A stretch of DNA of 64,000 bases, from contig NZ_BAED01000006.1 in the NCBI RefSeq assembly GCF_000241345.1, positions 53,018 to 117,017 on the forward strand, read 5' to 3'. Position 1 is the first letter of the stretch; each line of letters opens with the position of its first letter. This DNA comes from Gordonia amarae NBRC 15530 (lineage in GTDB: Bacteria > Actinomycetota > Actinomycetes > Mycobacteriales > Mycobacteriaceae). The translations under genes and the position numbers were made by a program. The notes beneath the pieces are model-generated. The model saw only the letters and a list, made by a program, of their open reading frames with translations. It made no database searches and was not told the DNA's origin. Shown one piece after another: positions 36,608 through 44,906 of the stretch.

Positions 36608-37951
36608 CTACGGTGCGACGTCGGTGTGGCTGATGTCGACGAGATCGACCATCGTCTTGGGCATCCCGCCGATGATGAGCAACGCGGTGCCCCTCTCCCT
36701 GGGGAGCAGCTCGGAGCCCTCGACGCCCTGGGTGCGGTCGCGGGCGTGCGACGCACGACCGCCGGCGTCGACGGACGCAGTGGTCCGTTCTTCGGGCAAG
36801 GTGCTCCACGCGGCTTGTTCGAGGATTTCCTTCTCGGGCGCGCCGGGAAGAATGAGGACGCCGGGGAATGTGTCCCTCAGGATGCGCAGTCCGGCGTCAC
36901 CCCACCTCGGGGCAAACTGCGAACTCGCCTGACAGGCCGCCACGATCCGCACGCCATAACTCCTGAGATCTGCTATCCAGGCGCCGAGCCTGGGCAACGG
37001 CGCTGTCGAGGGGCACTCGTCGATCACCATGAGCAGTGTCGGGATCTTGCCCGCGGCCAGGCGCCAGTGGTTGACGATCGAGGTCAGGGTGGCGGTCGCG
37101 GCGGGTGCCGCGGCACCGGTCAGTGGTGAGGTCACATACAGGGTCGCCGGCCCATTGGGCGTCAGGAGCATGTCGGGTGTGAACGGTGGCAGGTCGCCTT
37201 GCCCGGCAACACGGCGCAGTGACCACGCCTTGGTGGCCACGCGCATGTTGATGCCGATACTGTCCCGTTGCTTCGGGTCGAGCGACTTGGCGGCGACGAG
37301 CGAGTCTCCGTGCAGGCTGTCTATGGTGGCGCAGCGCAGGACCGCGGTGTCCCATGATGGGGTCGAGAGGTCGAGCGGAGCGTCTTCCTCGGGTGGAGTA
37401 TCGGTGATCAGGCCAATGGTCTGGGCCGCGGCGCGCGCCCACCGGATGCCGCCGCCCCAGACGTCCTTGCCGGTCTCGGGGTCGAAATACCAACCGGCCG
37501 CTTGCAAGATTGCTGCGAGCGGTCCTTCGGCCAGGCTCATCCAAAAGCTGTCTCCCCCGCCGCTCTTACCGTCGCCGGCACCCAGCGATCCGATCTCCAG
37601 GAGCAGCCCGGCCAGGTCGATAGCACTGTCGTCATCAGTGATGAGGGCGCACGGGTCGCTGGACACACGGGTCAGGCCGAGGCAGTCGACCTCGGCGTCG
37701 GTGACCTCACCGGCCAAGTCCATGAGATAGCACGGACCGTACCGTCGTCGCTGCCCGGCGGTCATCGCCGCCAGGTCGCCCTTCGACGACACGCACACAA
37801 CGGGGCGTCGGCCCCAGGTGGCCGCCTGGATCGAGAGCACCGAACGAGTTTTGCTTGATCCGGTCCGGCCCGACACCAGCAGGTGCGGGGCATCATGTTC
37901 GACGGCCCTGCCGTTGACCATTCCGGCGTACGGGACATCAGCGAGTGCCAT
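36608..37951 (-). CDS. VirD4/TraG-like coupling ATPase, soluble form
   Basis: A 447-residue P-loop ATPase. Walker A is SGRTGSSKTRS (about 27-37), VVCVSSKGDLAAMT follows as in VirD4 proteins, Walker B is LLMVIDECPSTAPL (about 310-323), then the motif YGVRIVAACQASSQFAPRWG. It lacks the N-terminal transmembrane helices of typical coupling proteins, so membrane attachment would need a partner, perhaps among the membrane proteins encoded divergently. ATG 37951 starts one base after the stop of the preceding gene (TGAGATG); a GTG ten codons upstream is the alternative. Confidence 0.85.
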   Translation of the reverse strand: MALADVPYAGMVNGRAVEHDAPHLLVSGRTGSSKTRSVLSIQAATWGRRPVVCVSSKGDLAAMTAGQRRRYGPCYLMDLAGEVTDAEVDCLGLTRVSSDPCALITDDDSAIDLAGLLLEIGSLGAGDGKSGGGDSFWMSLAEGPLAAILQAAGWYFDPETGKDVWGGGIRWARAAAQTIGLITDTPPEEDAPLDLSTPSWDTAVLRCATIDSLHGDSLVAAKSLDPKQRDSIGINMRVATKAWSLRRVAGQGDLPPFTPDMLLTPNGPATLYVTSPLTGAAAPAATATLTSIVNHWRLAAGKIPTLLMVIDECPSTAPLPRLGAWIADLRSYGVRIVAACQASSQFAPRWGDAGLRILRDTFPGVLILPGAPEKEILEQAAWSTLPEERTTASVDAGGRASHARDRTQGVEGSELLPRERGTALLIIGGMPKTMVDLVDISHTDVAP

Positions 37952-37952
37952 C

Positions 37953-38192
37953 TCACTTCGCCCATCGCTGGCTGACGGCACGGCGGGCGCCGTCGGAGAT
38001 GCGGTCCTTGGCTTCGGTCTTCTCGGCGTCGATCACCGCATGGAGGTCGGGGTCGTCGAGGCGCGCCATGGCGTATCGGACCAGCGCGCGGGCGAACAGT
38101 CCCGCCGTAATTTCGCGAGTTTCCGCGGCGCTTCGCAGGGCGTCGAGGTCGTCGCTGGTCAGCGGCACAACTTGCCGGGCGTCGAGAGTCAT
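37953..38192 (-). CDS. Small helical protein before the coupling ATPase (possible regulator)
   Basis: A 79-residue protein (MTLDARQVVPLTSDDLDALRSA...) with GAAAGGAAAAG upstream of the ATG. VVPLTSDDLDALRSAAETREITAGLFARALVRYAMARL could be a ribbon-helix-helix fold (short strand then two helices), so it may bind DNA. It lies directly beside the divergent operator region, which makes it a candidate regulator or relaxosome accessory. Family not recognised. Confidence 0.65.
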   Translation of the reverse strand: MTLDARQVVPLTSDDLDALRSAAETREITAGLFARALVRYAMARLDDPDLHAVIDAEKTEAKDRISDGARRAVSQRWAK

Positions 38193-38239
38193 GGACTTTT
38201 CCTTTCAGTAGTTTCCCCAGGTCAGAGGGGGTCTTTGTG

Positions 38240-38302
38240 TTGACGATTATACCCCCTGGGGGTATGTTTGGGTCATCACTGACCCATACCCCGAGGGGGT
38301 AT
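38240..38302. promoter_or_regulatory. Overlapping divergent promoters with two 17-bp dyad operators
   Basis: Rightward promoter: -35 TTGACG at 38240-38245, 17-base spacer, -10 TATGTT at 38263-38268. Leftward: a perfect -10 TATAAT on the minus strand at 38251-38246. ATACCCCCTGGGGGTAT (38249-38265) fills the spacer of both, and a second dyad ATACCCCGAGGGGGTAT is at 38286-38302; a TGGGTCA/TGACCCA hairpin (38269-38286) lies between. A protein bound here would block both the coupling-protein and the membrane-protein operons. The sequence resembles CsoR-type operators, but no CsoR gene is present in the element. Confidence 0.75.
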
Positions 38303-38320
38303 CGAAAGGAAGGCTACGAG

Positions 38321-38482
38321 ATGGCGAAGGAGCAACGTCGACGGGTGAGCGGGCGCACCGCTCTCAAGCTGGCGATGGCCGCGGCGATCTTCGTCGTCGG
38401 GATGCTGGTCGGCGGCGGCATCGCCGACGGCACCGACGGATCGTGCGGCGCACAGGCGTCGACAGCGGGGGTCGCCCGATGA
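38321..38482 (+). CDS. Small single-pass membrane protein
   Basis: A 53-residue protein (MAKEQRRRVSGRTALKLAMA...) with a basic N-terminus and one transmembrane helix (KLAMAAAIFVVGMLVGGGIA), then a short exported tail. GAAAGGAAGG is seven bases upstream of the ATG. It is the first gene of a five-gene membrane operon and overlaps the next by four bases (ATGA). Confidence 0.75.
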   Translation: MAKEQRRRVSGRTALKLAMAAAIFVVGMLVGGGIADGTDGSCGAQASTAGVAR

Positions 38483-39300
38483 GCGCGGCACCGTGGTACC
38501 GCGAGCGCGCGGCATATCTGATGGGTAAGAGCCGGGCCGGCACCAGTGCCCGTCGCCGGGCCGAGATCCTCGCCCGCGAGGCGCGGCGAGCGACGCGCAG
38601 CGACGTCGGGGTGGGCGAGGCGGTGGCCCAGGACGAGATCACACCGGCGCTGTGGCGCAGGGTGATGGGCAAAGAAGGTCGCGGCTGGGTCGCCAAGGGT
38701 GCTTTGCTGTTCGGCGCGGCGCTGGTCGCGGTGGCCGCCGGCGTCGGCCTCGTCGTGGGCCGGTGGGTTTATGAGGCTCTGGTGCGGTGGGTCTCGCCGC
38801 GGGTCGGCCGGCTGATCTGGTGGCCGTGGGCGGCGGTGGCCGCGGTGGCGGTGCTCGTGCGGTGGTTCGCCACCGACTGGCCGCGAATTGGCATCTGGCT
38901 CGGGGTCGGACGGTATTTCCCTGGCGACTGGATCGGTGTCGGCGGGATCGTCGCGTGGGCCACCTTCCAGCTCACCGTCGCGGTCGGCGCCGTGGCATAT
39001 CTGATCTGGGCCTGGGGCTGGGCCGCGGTGCCCAAGGGTGCCGTCGCCCCGCCGGAGAAGAACAAGGACGGATCGTTCTACGTGCCGACCAAGAAGCACA
39101 AGCTCGCTCCCGAGGACGAGGGCGATCCGGTCGAGCAGCCGACGACCGAGCCGGTGGCGCCGAAGCGTGAGATTCCGGTGGCCAAGCTGTCCGTCGACGA
39201 CGAGGACGACGAGGACGTGTCGCTGTCCGATCACCTCGACGCGGACCTGCCGACCGTCGATGACGACGACGAGGAGGACGGGCATGACGACCCTCGCTGA
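38479..39300 (+). CDS. Multi-pass membrane protein with acidic C-terminus
   Basis: A 273-residue protein. Residues 1-65 are basic and cytosolic, then about four transmembrane segments (GALLFGAALVAVAAGVGLVVG, LIWWPWAAVAAVAVLVRWFA, VGGIVAWATFQLTVAVGAVAYLIWAWGW among them). The last 85 residues are cytosolic and very acidic (DDEDDEDVSLSDHLDADLPTVDDDDEEDGHDD). Not recognised. Operon position next to the coupling ATPase suggests part of the transfer channel. Confidence 0.75.
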   Translation: MSAAPWYRERAAYLMGKSRAGTSARRRAEILAREARRATRSDVGVGEAVAQDEITPALWRRVMGKEGRGWVAKGALLFGAALVAVAAGVGLVVGRWVYEALVRWVSPRVGRLIWWPWAAVAAVAVLVRWFATDWPRIGIWLGVGRYFPGDWIGVGGIVAWATFQLTVAVGAVAYLIWAWGWAAVPKGAVAPPEKNKDGSFYVPTKKHKLAPEDEGDPVEQPTTEPVAPKREIPVAKLSVDDEDDEDVSLSDHLDADLPTVDDDDEEDGHDDPR

Positions 39301-39583
39301 ACTGCTCGGGACTGCAGAACCGCTACCGACGACCACACCGATCGAGGACCAGGAGAAGGACGGGGACGACATGAAACCACAAGCGCCACAATCCCTCTGG
39401 CTCGGCGCGCTGATCGCGCTGGCCGTGCTCGCGGGCATCGCCGCCATCGTGCTCGGCATTGCCCTGGGCGGGCCGTGGCGGTGGGCGTCGGGCGCGGCGG
39501 TGGCGGTCGGCATCGCGGCGATCGTGGTGCCGGGGGTCGTGGATGGCAAGGGCGACAAAGGAACTGAGGAGGACCAACGATGA
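39284..39583 (+). CDS. Small two-helix membrane protein
   Basis: A 99-residue protein whose ATG lies 17 bases before the previous stop. Two hydrophobic stretches (LWLGALIALAVLAGIAAIVLGIAL and WASGAAVAVGIAAIVVPGVV) form a hairpin. Translation is probably coupled on both sides, since it also overlaps the next gene by four bases. Confidence 0.7.
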   Translation: MTTLAELLGTAEPLPTTTPIEDQEKDGDDMKPQAPQSLWLGALIALAVLAGIAAIVLGIALGGPWRWASGAAVAVGIAAIVVPGVVDGKGDKGTEEDQR

Positions 39584-40221
39584 CCGCACCACAGCAGATC
39601 GAGATCAACATGACCTCGGGCGCGAGCGAGGTCGTGCGCCTGGTCGCGGTCATCCTGTTCTTCGCCGGCGTCGGGGCGCTGGCGTGGAGCGTGGCCGACT
39701 CCGGCTACGCCGAACTGGCGGGAACCGGTGTGGCCGTGATGATCGTGCAGATCGCGAAGATGCTCTGGGCGAAGGGCGCGATCACCGCGCCGGCCAAAGA
39801 TCCCGGCGCGGACGCGTTCACCGAGACCAAGGGGATGCTGGCCCGCGTCGCGGGCGAGTACCGGGCGTGGATGACCGGAGCGGGGATGCTGCGCATCGTC
39901 GTGCTGGCTTTCGCGTACGCCGTGGCCTTCTTGGTCCTGCGGGCCGGAATGATCTCGGCATTGACGGTCTTCAAGAACCTCTACATCGCGGCCGGGTGTG
40001 CGGCGCTGATCGGCGCGTTCATCGTTATGCCGAACTTCCTCAAGGCCTACGTCGACCCGCTCAAGAAGCGTGGGGTGATCAACCCCGACGCGCTCAAGGC
40101 GCAGACGTCGGTGCCGGCCCCGGTGGTCGCGCCGCAGCCCGCGTCTGTCGCACAGTCACAACCCGCACCGGTCAAGAAGGTCGTGCGCCGAGTCATCAAG
40201 AAGGGGAATCCCGATGCCTGA
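39580..40221 (+). CDS. Membrane protein, unknown family
   Basis: A 213-residue protein with four predicted transmembrane helices (VVRLVAVILFFAGVGALAWSVA, YAELAGTGVAVMIVQIAKML, MLRIVVLAFAYAVAFLVLRAG, LYIAAGCAALIGAFIVM) and a Pro/Ala-rich, basic C-terminal tail. No known conjugation family is recognised. It is the fourth gene of the operon. Confidence 0.75.
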   Translation: MTAPQQIEINMTSGASEVVRLVAVILFFAGVGALAWSVADSGYAELAGTGVAVMIVQIAKMLWAKGAITAPAKDPGADAFTETKGMLARVAGEYRAWMTGAGMLRIVVLAFAYAVAFLVLRAGMISALTVFKNLYIAAGCAALIGAFIVMPNFLKAYVDPLKKRGVINPDALKAQTSVPAPVVAPQPASVAQSQPAPVKKVVRRVIKKGNPDA

Positions 40222-41176
40222 CAACGAGTTCGAGTATGTCGACGAGCATGGCAACGAGCTGTCTGCCGAGGACGTCGCCGCACTGGGCGACGACGTCGAA
40301 ATCGTCGAGGAGGAAGTGGTCGAGGCGCCTGCTGCCGCGCCAGCGCAGCCGGCGGCCGAGAATGCCTCCCCCGCACCGGTGACCGCACCCGCGTCGAGCG
40401 GGTCGAAGGTGCCGAAGGGTCTGATCGCCGGTGCCGCCGCGTTGGTCCTGCTGGTCGGTGGCGGCGTCGCGTACGGCATGCACGAGTTGGGCAATCAGAA
40501 CACCACGGACGACGTCAAGGCGGCGATCAGCTCAAAGTCGGTGGCCGTCTCGTCGGCCGTCGAGAGCAAGAAGGCCGAAGCGATCAGCGCCAAGGGTGAG
40601 TTCTTGACCGGCCAGCGCTGCCCGATCGCCGCGGTGAGGGGCGCGCAGTGGGACGGCGAGGAGCTGCCCGAATACCAACTGCAAACCGTCGGAAAGACCG
40701 CTCTACCAGCGGGTTTTCGCGAACGGGTGGCAAAACGCGAGAAGGGCGAGCCCCGCGAAATCGTCATGCTCCAATTGAGCGACCCCCGCCTTGGTGTGTA
40801 TGTCAGCGGTACGTCGGTCGACTCCCAGAGCGGTAAAAGCACGTGGTGGAAGACCACCGTGGGAATCACCGGCGAGGAACCGGCAGTCATCGGCGACGGC
40901 CAGGGCGATGGCACCGATCGCGACATGCGCGGAGCGTGCGAGTCAGTGCCGGAGGGCGGCTATCTGGTCATGGCTGACGGCGCCGAAGAGGCACCGGACG
41001 CGCCGACGAAGCTGCTGATGCTCAAACCCGCGGCGGGTGAGGACGGCGTGGTGTACGCCGTGAACGCCGACGGCACAGAACTTCTGCGTCTGCGGGTCGC
41101 GCAGACGCCGGCACAGGCGCGCGAGCATTCGGAGGGAGGTGATGCGGCCAGCAGCAGCCCCGTCCCGAGCAAGTGA
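40214..41176 (+). CDS. Bitopic membrane protein with exported domain
   Basis: A 320-residue protein. Residues 1-65 are acidic and Ala/Pro-rich, one helix (VPKGLIAGAAALVLLVGGGVAYGMHEL, about 66-92) crosses the membrane, and the remaining 225 residues are predicted to be outside. Two cysteines (GQRCPIAAV and RGACESV) may form a disulfide. Architecture is like VirB8/VirB10-type assembly factors in a general sense only; sequence similarity is not evident. It overlaps the preceding gene by eight bases. Confidence 0.75.
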   Translation: MPDNEFEYVDEHGNELSAEDVAALGDDVEIVEEEVVEAPAAAPAQPAAENASPAPVTAPASSGSKVPKGLIAGAAALVLLVGGGVAYGMHELGNQNTTDDVKAAISSKSVAVSSAVESKKAEAISAKGEFLTGQRCPIAAVRGAQWDGEELPEYQLQTVGKTALPAGFRERVAKREKGEPREIVMLQLSDPRLGVYVSGTSVDSQSGKSTWWKTTVGITGEEPAVIGDGQGDGTDRDMRGACESVPEGGYLVMADGAEEAPDAPTKLLMLKPAAGEDGVVYAVNADGTELLRLRVAQTPAQAREHSEGGDAASSSPVPSK

Positions 41177-41236
41177 CGCCGCGCCGGTCCGCACACCGAA
41201 ATCAACGCACTAGCAACTTGTCTCAAGGAGAATCAC

Positions 41237-41587
41237 ATGAAGAACATGAAGAACATCGTCGCCGCCACCGCTCTGGCCGGCGCTGCCGCAGGTGCACTGG
41301 CGCTGGGCACGGGCACTGCCGCCGCCGACACAGCAGGTGTGCCGGACGGGCACTATGTCGCGGAAATCGTAAACCCGGTCCCGCCCGTCACGTCGCCGCC
41401 GGTGGCCACGGTGCCGGTCACCGTCCGCGACGGCGTCCTGAGCGTGGCCGGGCTGTCTGGCCGCCTCGCGCCGACGGCGGACGGCGCGCGCACGACCCTT
41501 GCCGGCCAGTCGGTCGGGTTGCACGACGGCGAAAACGGCATCTACAGCGTCACCATCAACGGCAGCACGTGGGCGCACCTGCGCTGA
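41237..41587 (+). CDS. Small secreted protein
   Basis: A 116-residue exported protein. Signal peptide MKNMKNIVAATALAGAAAGA... with cleavage near TAAADT. The mature 85 residues are beta-rich (GHYVAEIVN, VATVPVTVRDGVLSVAGL, GENGIYSVTINGSTWAHLR). AAGGAG precedes the ATG. It resembles in size and style the convergent secreted gene at 41652-42053, so the two may be distant paralogues. Followed by a 15-bp terminator stem. Confidence 0.75.
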   Translation: MKNMKNIVAATALAGAAAGALALGTGTAAADTAGVPDGHYVAEIVNPVPPVTSPPVATVPVTVRDGVLSVAGLSGRLAPTADGARTTLAGQSVGLHDGENGIYSVTINGSTWAHLR

Positions 41588-41598
41588 CCAGCGAGACA

Positions 41599-41633
41599 AG
41601 AACCCCCGCACCGGATCTCGGTGCGGGGGTTCT
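41599..41633. terminator. Bidirectional terminator between two secreted-protein genes
   Basis: A perfect 15-bp stem at 41599-41613 / 41619-41633 (AGAACCCCCGCACCG) with a five-base loop and T-rich flanks. Confidence 0.9.
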
Positions 41634-41651
41634 GCTTTGTGCGGAATGCGG

Positions 41652-42053
41652 TCAGCGCCGCGGGGTCAGCGTGGTGGTGCCGACGACGGCGCCGTTGATG
41701 GTCAGCCACAGTTCTTGGCCAACGTACCGATTTCCCTTGCGGGAGAAAGTATATCGATTTCCGCCGTAGTCCATCCATGCACCGGTGCGCGTGGGATGCA
41801 GGCGCGCGCGCTTCGAGGCCCCGATGATCGTGCCGGGCAAGTTCAGCGTGAGCACGTTGCCTCGGATCGTCACCGGGTAGGCGCCCCGCGCACCGTTGAT
41901 GGACTTGGTGACGGTCCACGTGTACTTCCCGGCGTTGACGCGGGCGGCGGCGTCACCGGCCCCGAGGGCGGTGCCGGCCAGGGTGCCGGCGGCGATGGCT
42001 CCGGCTGCCGCAGTGGCGGTGATGGTCTTGCGGAATCTGCTCTGAGTATTCAT
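41652..42053 (-). CDS. Small secreted basic protein
   Basis: A 133-residue exported protein. ATG 42053 is preceded by AAAGGAATGAG and opens a signal peptide (MNTQSRFRKTITATAAAGAI...) with cleavage near DAAARV. The mature domain is beta-rich and basic (YTWTVTKSINGARGAYPVTIRGNVLTLNLPGTIIGAS..., YTFSRKGNRYVGQELWLTINGAVVGTTTLTPRR). It is downstream of the J-like membrane protein. Function unknown; an envelope role on the donor or recipient side is conjecture. Confidence 0.7.
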   Translation of the reverse strand: MNTQSRFRKTITATAAAGAIAAGTLAGTALGAGDAAARVNAGKYTWTVTKSINGARGAYPVTIRGNVLTLNLPGTIIGASKRARLHPTRTGAWMDYGGNRYTFSRKGNRYVGQELWLTINGAVVGTTTLTPRR

Positions 42054-42088
42054 CTCATTCCTTTGTTGATGGACTCTTATGAGGGGTG

Positions 42089-43126
42089 TCATTGGTGGCA
42101 CGCCGCGACGGCATCGCTGATCGGAGTGCTTCCGAGGTCGAACAGTCCGCCGATGTAGAGCTTGTCGGACTCGGGCAGCAACACGAACACGACCGACGGG
42201 TCGGTGATCGAGTTGATGGCGCCGATCATTCGACCGCCGTAGCTGGTGTAGTCGGCGGGTTGACCGGCGATGTCCAATTGCGCCCGAACTTGAGAATGGC
42301 CTCCGGCCGCGCGCCGCGGGCGTGCGTCGGCGGCTACGACTCCACGGTCTGCGACGCTGCCGTCTGGTGTCACGACGGCCACTGCCGCCCGCTCCTGGCG
42401 GTACATATTGAGGACGGTCTGAGGTGGTTGGTTGAGGCTGACGGCGACAGAGCCGTCGGCCAGCTGGTTGAGGCCCTCGTAGTTGAACCTGTCGCTGAAG
42501 TCGCCGTTGTCGCTGAAGGTGACCCGACGCAGTCCGCTAAAGGTGGATGGAAGGTCGACGGTGCGCTCGATGACGAACGTCGCTCTCGGTACGGCCTCGT
42601 TCAGGGTGTCGTACACCTTGTTGGCGGGAACGGGGCGGCAGTTCCACCGGTCGGCGCTAGTCGCACTGCTTGGGCTCGCCGAGGACTCGACCGCGCGGGT
42701 GGGGCTCGCTGACGTGGCACCTCGGTCGGATGCCTGAGTCGTGCTCGCGTCGTCGCCACCGCTGGCGAGCACAGCGACGACGACGACCAGGACCACGGCC
42801 AGCACGATGGCGACTCCAGCGAGCAGGCGAACCTGGGTCGAGGCGAACGCGGCGGCCAGACCGGTCCGGGGTGCGGTAGGCACCGGCCGGCCAGCGATCC
42901 GAGAGAGTTCCTCCTCGGTGACGGGCTGGGGCCGGGTCAGCCGGTGATCGTAGTGCGCCCGACGCTGCGGATCTCCGAGGACTGCGCGCGCCGTCTCGAT
43001 CCTATTGCGGAGCACGGTATCTCGTGGATCGGTGCGGTTCAACGCGTCAGTCAACTGCGCGGCGAGCACCTCAGGTGGCCTGGATCTGTCGAGGTTGTAG
43101 ATCGCGTACAGGTCGATTCCGGGCAT
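42089..43126 (-). CDS. Membrane protein with degenerate J-like N-terminal domain
   Basis: A 345-residue protein. Residues 1-62 (DLYAIYNLDRSRPPEVLAAQL and then NRIETARAVLGDPQRRAHYDHRL) have the pattern of helices I, III and IV of a J domain, including the YD end of helix III, but no HPD tripeptide. A transmembrane helix follows at about 100-122 (VRLLAGVAIVLAVVLVVVVAVLA), then a Ser/Thr/Ala linker and an exported 190-residue domain. Similar chimeras occur in actinobacterial genomes as hypothetical proteins. It is preceded by the mannosyltransferase gene with 18 bp between. Confidence 0.75.
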   Translation of the reverse strand: MPGIDLYAIYNLDRSRPPEVLAAQLTDALNRTDPRDTVLRNRIETARAVLGDPQRRAHYDHRLTRPQPVTEEELSRIAGRPVPTAPRTGLAAAFASTQVRLLAGVAIVLAVVLVVVVAVLASGGDDASTTQASDRGATSASPTRAVESSASPSSATSADRWNCRPVPANKVYDTLNEAVPRATFVIERTVDLPSTFSGLRRVTFSDNGDFSDRFNYEGLNQLADGSVAVSLNQPPQTVLNMYRQERAAVAVVTPDGSVADRGVVAADARPRRAAGGHSQVRAQLDIAGQPADYTSYGGRMIGAINSITDPSVVFVLLPESDKLYIGGLFDLGSTPISDAVAACHQ

Positions 43127-43144
43127 GTGTTTCCTCTTCTTCTG

Positions 43145-44467
43145 TCAGATTCCGTAGTCGAAGTCGATGAGCATGTGGCCGGACGCGGCGAAGCCGAGGA
43201 CGCTCCATAGGCCGATGGCCGCGGTGAGGGAGGCGACGCCGACGTGCAGCCTCCAGCTGTGCTGACGTGTCAGCCAGTCGATCGCGAGGACCGCGAGGAG
43301 CACGAGCAGCAGCATGGTGGCGAACAGCAGCAGCCGGGGGCGCGCGTGCATGGTGCCGCCGGAGCCGAGGACGATGGCCGCCGCCGCGGTGGCAGTTACC
43401 CATATTTGCCAGGGCAGGCGACGGCGCAGCAGCGGCCACACGGTCACCGCGCAGAGCGCGGCAGCGAGGATCATCGACCAGGACGAGATCGCGAAGCCGA
43501 TCGAGTTCGGGTCGGTGGCGGGGATGATTGTGTTGTGCTGCAGCCATTCCCAGGTGGAGCCTCCCCAGTCGAAGCCAGATCCCCACCCCTTGTCCTGGAC
43601 GGCGAAGTAGCCGCCGGCCGATCTCGTGCGGTAGCTCGACCATGACAGGTAGGCGGCGATGCCGACCGAGCCGATCACCGGCGCGATCACCGCGGGCACG
43701 GGAAACCGTGCTGGTGCGAACGCCTTTCGGTAGCGCAGGTAGCGCCACAGCTCGACGAGCGCGGCGGCGCACAGGGTGGCGATGAGCGCGAGGGCGGTCA
43801 GCCGGGTGAGCCCGGCGAACAGCACCAGGATGCCGGCGGCGAGGTATCGGCGACGCAGGATCGCGGCCAGCGCCCACACCGCCAGCGCGGTGAACATCGC
43901 CTCGCTGTAGGGCATCCAGTACATGACGCTCATCGGCGCACCGAACGTGATGGCGGTGGCCGCGACCGACAGGACGACCCGGGTCCCGACGTCGAGCGGC
44001 CATGGCCGCAGTCGCTGGGCGACGTCGATGACCAGGCGGGCCAGCCCGCCGGCGAGCAGGATCGACGAGGTGATCGAGACGATCATGGCGGCAAGGAACG
44101 TCGCGTCGCCGACGTCGAAGATCACCAGCGGTGCGGCAACGACGCGGACCAGTGTCGGGTAACCGGGGAAGAAGGCCACCGACTCAAACGGGTCTCGTCC
44201 GGGTACTCGAAGGTAGCCGTGGTCGGCGATGCCGGTGAGCCAGTCGGCGTCCCATTTGCCGAGCAGGTCGCGCAGGTCGGCCCCGCGACGTTGCCCCCAG
44301 GCGTCGATGACGAGAAGCTGGGCGAAGCCGAGGACCGCGGCGGTGAGCATGGCGGCGATGTAGGGCGCCGCCTCGCGCAGCGCGGAAGCTGTTGCCGCGC
44401 AGCGGGTCGTGTTGGTGATGGGGTGTTCGTGGTGACGCCGCGCCGAGGGCGGCAGTTCGACCAGCAT
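43145..44467 (-). CDS. PIG-V-like mannosyltransferase (GT-C membrane enzyme)
   Basis: A 440-residue protein with about ten transmembrane helices. The first large loop has LLGKWDADWLTGIADHGYL, the W-D-x-x-W motif with an acidic residue that is characteristic of PIG-V and related GT-C mannosyltransferases, and FFPGYPTLVRVVAAPL follows. Such enzymes transfer mannose from a polyprenyl-phosphate donor outside the membrane. As cargo it could modify the host envelope, for example the receptor of a phage. The start at 44467 precedes a short non-membrane segment; an internal ATG at about residue 40 is possible. Confidence 0.75.
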   Translation of the reverse strand: MLVELPPSARRHHEHPITNTTRCAATASALREAAPYIAAMLTAAVLGFAQLLVIDAWGQRRGADLRDLLGKWDADWLTGIADHGYLRVPGRDPFESVAFFPGYPTLVRVVAAPLVIFDVGDATFLAAMIVSITSSILLAGGLARLVIDVAQRLRPWPLDVGTRVVLSVAATAITFGAPMSVMYWMPYSEAMFTALAVWALAAILRRRYLAAGILVLFAGLTRLTALALIATLCAAALVELWRYLRYRKAFAPARFPVPAVIAPVIGSVGIAAYLSWSSYRTRSAGGYFAVQDKGWGSGFDWGGSTWEWLQHNTIIPATDPNSIGFAISSWSMILAAALCAVTVWPLLRRRLPWQIWVTATAAAAIVLGSGGTMHARPRLLLFATMLLLVLLAVLAIDWLTRQHSWRLHVGVASLTAAIGLWSVLGFAASGHMLIDFDYGI

Positions 44468-44516
44468 GTGTCGTGCCTCCTTCGGTCGGAAGGAGGGGAG
44501 AATCGCAGGGGTGGGT

Positions 44517-44816
44517 CTACTGCTCGGGCTTGAGCGTGGCCTTGAGGCCGGGGTCGGCCTCGGCCGCGGCGATGATCGCCGAGAGCGGTGTGTCCAGCGC
44601 GACGGCCAGGTTCCAGAGCGCGTCCGAGGAGAGCGACTTCTGTCCCCGCTCGACCTCGATGACCGTCGACCGGGCGAGCCCGGCCGCCTCGGCGACTTGC
44701 GCCTGGGTCAGCCCCTTGGCCTTGCGCGCCTCGCGGATCGCCGTCCCGAGCGCCTCACGACGCACGGCGCGCACCCGCACTTGCTGCGAGGTGAGGCGAT
44801 GGGCGGGTGCTGGCAC
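44517..44816 (-). CDS. Xre-family transcriptional regulator
   Basis: A 99-residue protein with a Cro/C1-type helix-turn-helix: LGTAIREARKAKGLTQAQVAEAAGLARSTVIEVERGQKSLSSDALWNLAVALDTPLSAII. GTG start at 44816. A 22-bp perfect palindrome lies 69 bp upstream, the probable autoregulatory operator. It separates the envelope cargo from the defence segment and could control either or both. Confidence 0.85.
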   Translation of the reverse strand: MPAPAHRLTSQQVRVRAVRREALGTAIREARKAKGLTQAQVAEAAGLARSTVIEVERGQKSLSSDALWNLAVALDTPLSAIIAAAEADPGLKATLKPEQ

Positions 44817-44884
44817 CGATCCATCGTCCCATGAGGCTCGTCTCGTAGACCCCCTGCATGTCTCCCCTCGTCTTCACATGGGCA

Positions 44885-44906
44885 AATGTCGGCCTAGGCC
44901 GACATT
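44885..44906. promoter_or_regulatory. 22-bp palindrome, likely Xre operator
   Basis: A perfect palindrome with half-site AATGTCGGCCT stands upstream of the Xre gene. A second dyad, GCCCGA-TCGG-TCGGGC, is at 44928-44943. The remainder of the 450-bp stretch to 45264 shows no gene that I can support. Confidence 0.65.

Noticed and set aside
36608..37951. FtsK/TraB-type translocase of actinomycete conjugative elements
   Set aside because: The Walker A region, VVCVSSKGDL and AACQASSQFA motifs fit VirD4/TraG, and no winged-helix gamma domain is present.
38249..38302. Copper-responsive CsoR regulation
   Set aside because: The dyads look like CsoR sites but the element has no CsoR, copper ATPase or metallochaperone gene, and the same TACCC-N5-GGGTA form recurs at transfer promoters; treated as an unknown regulator.
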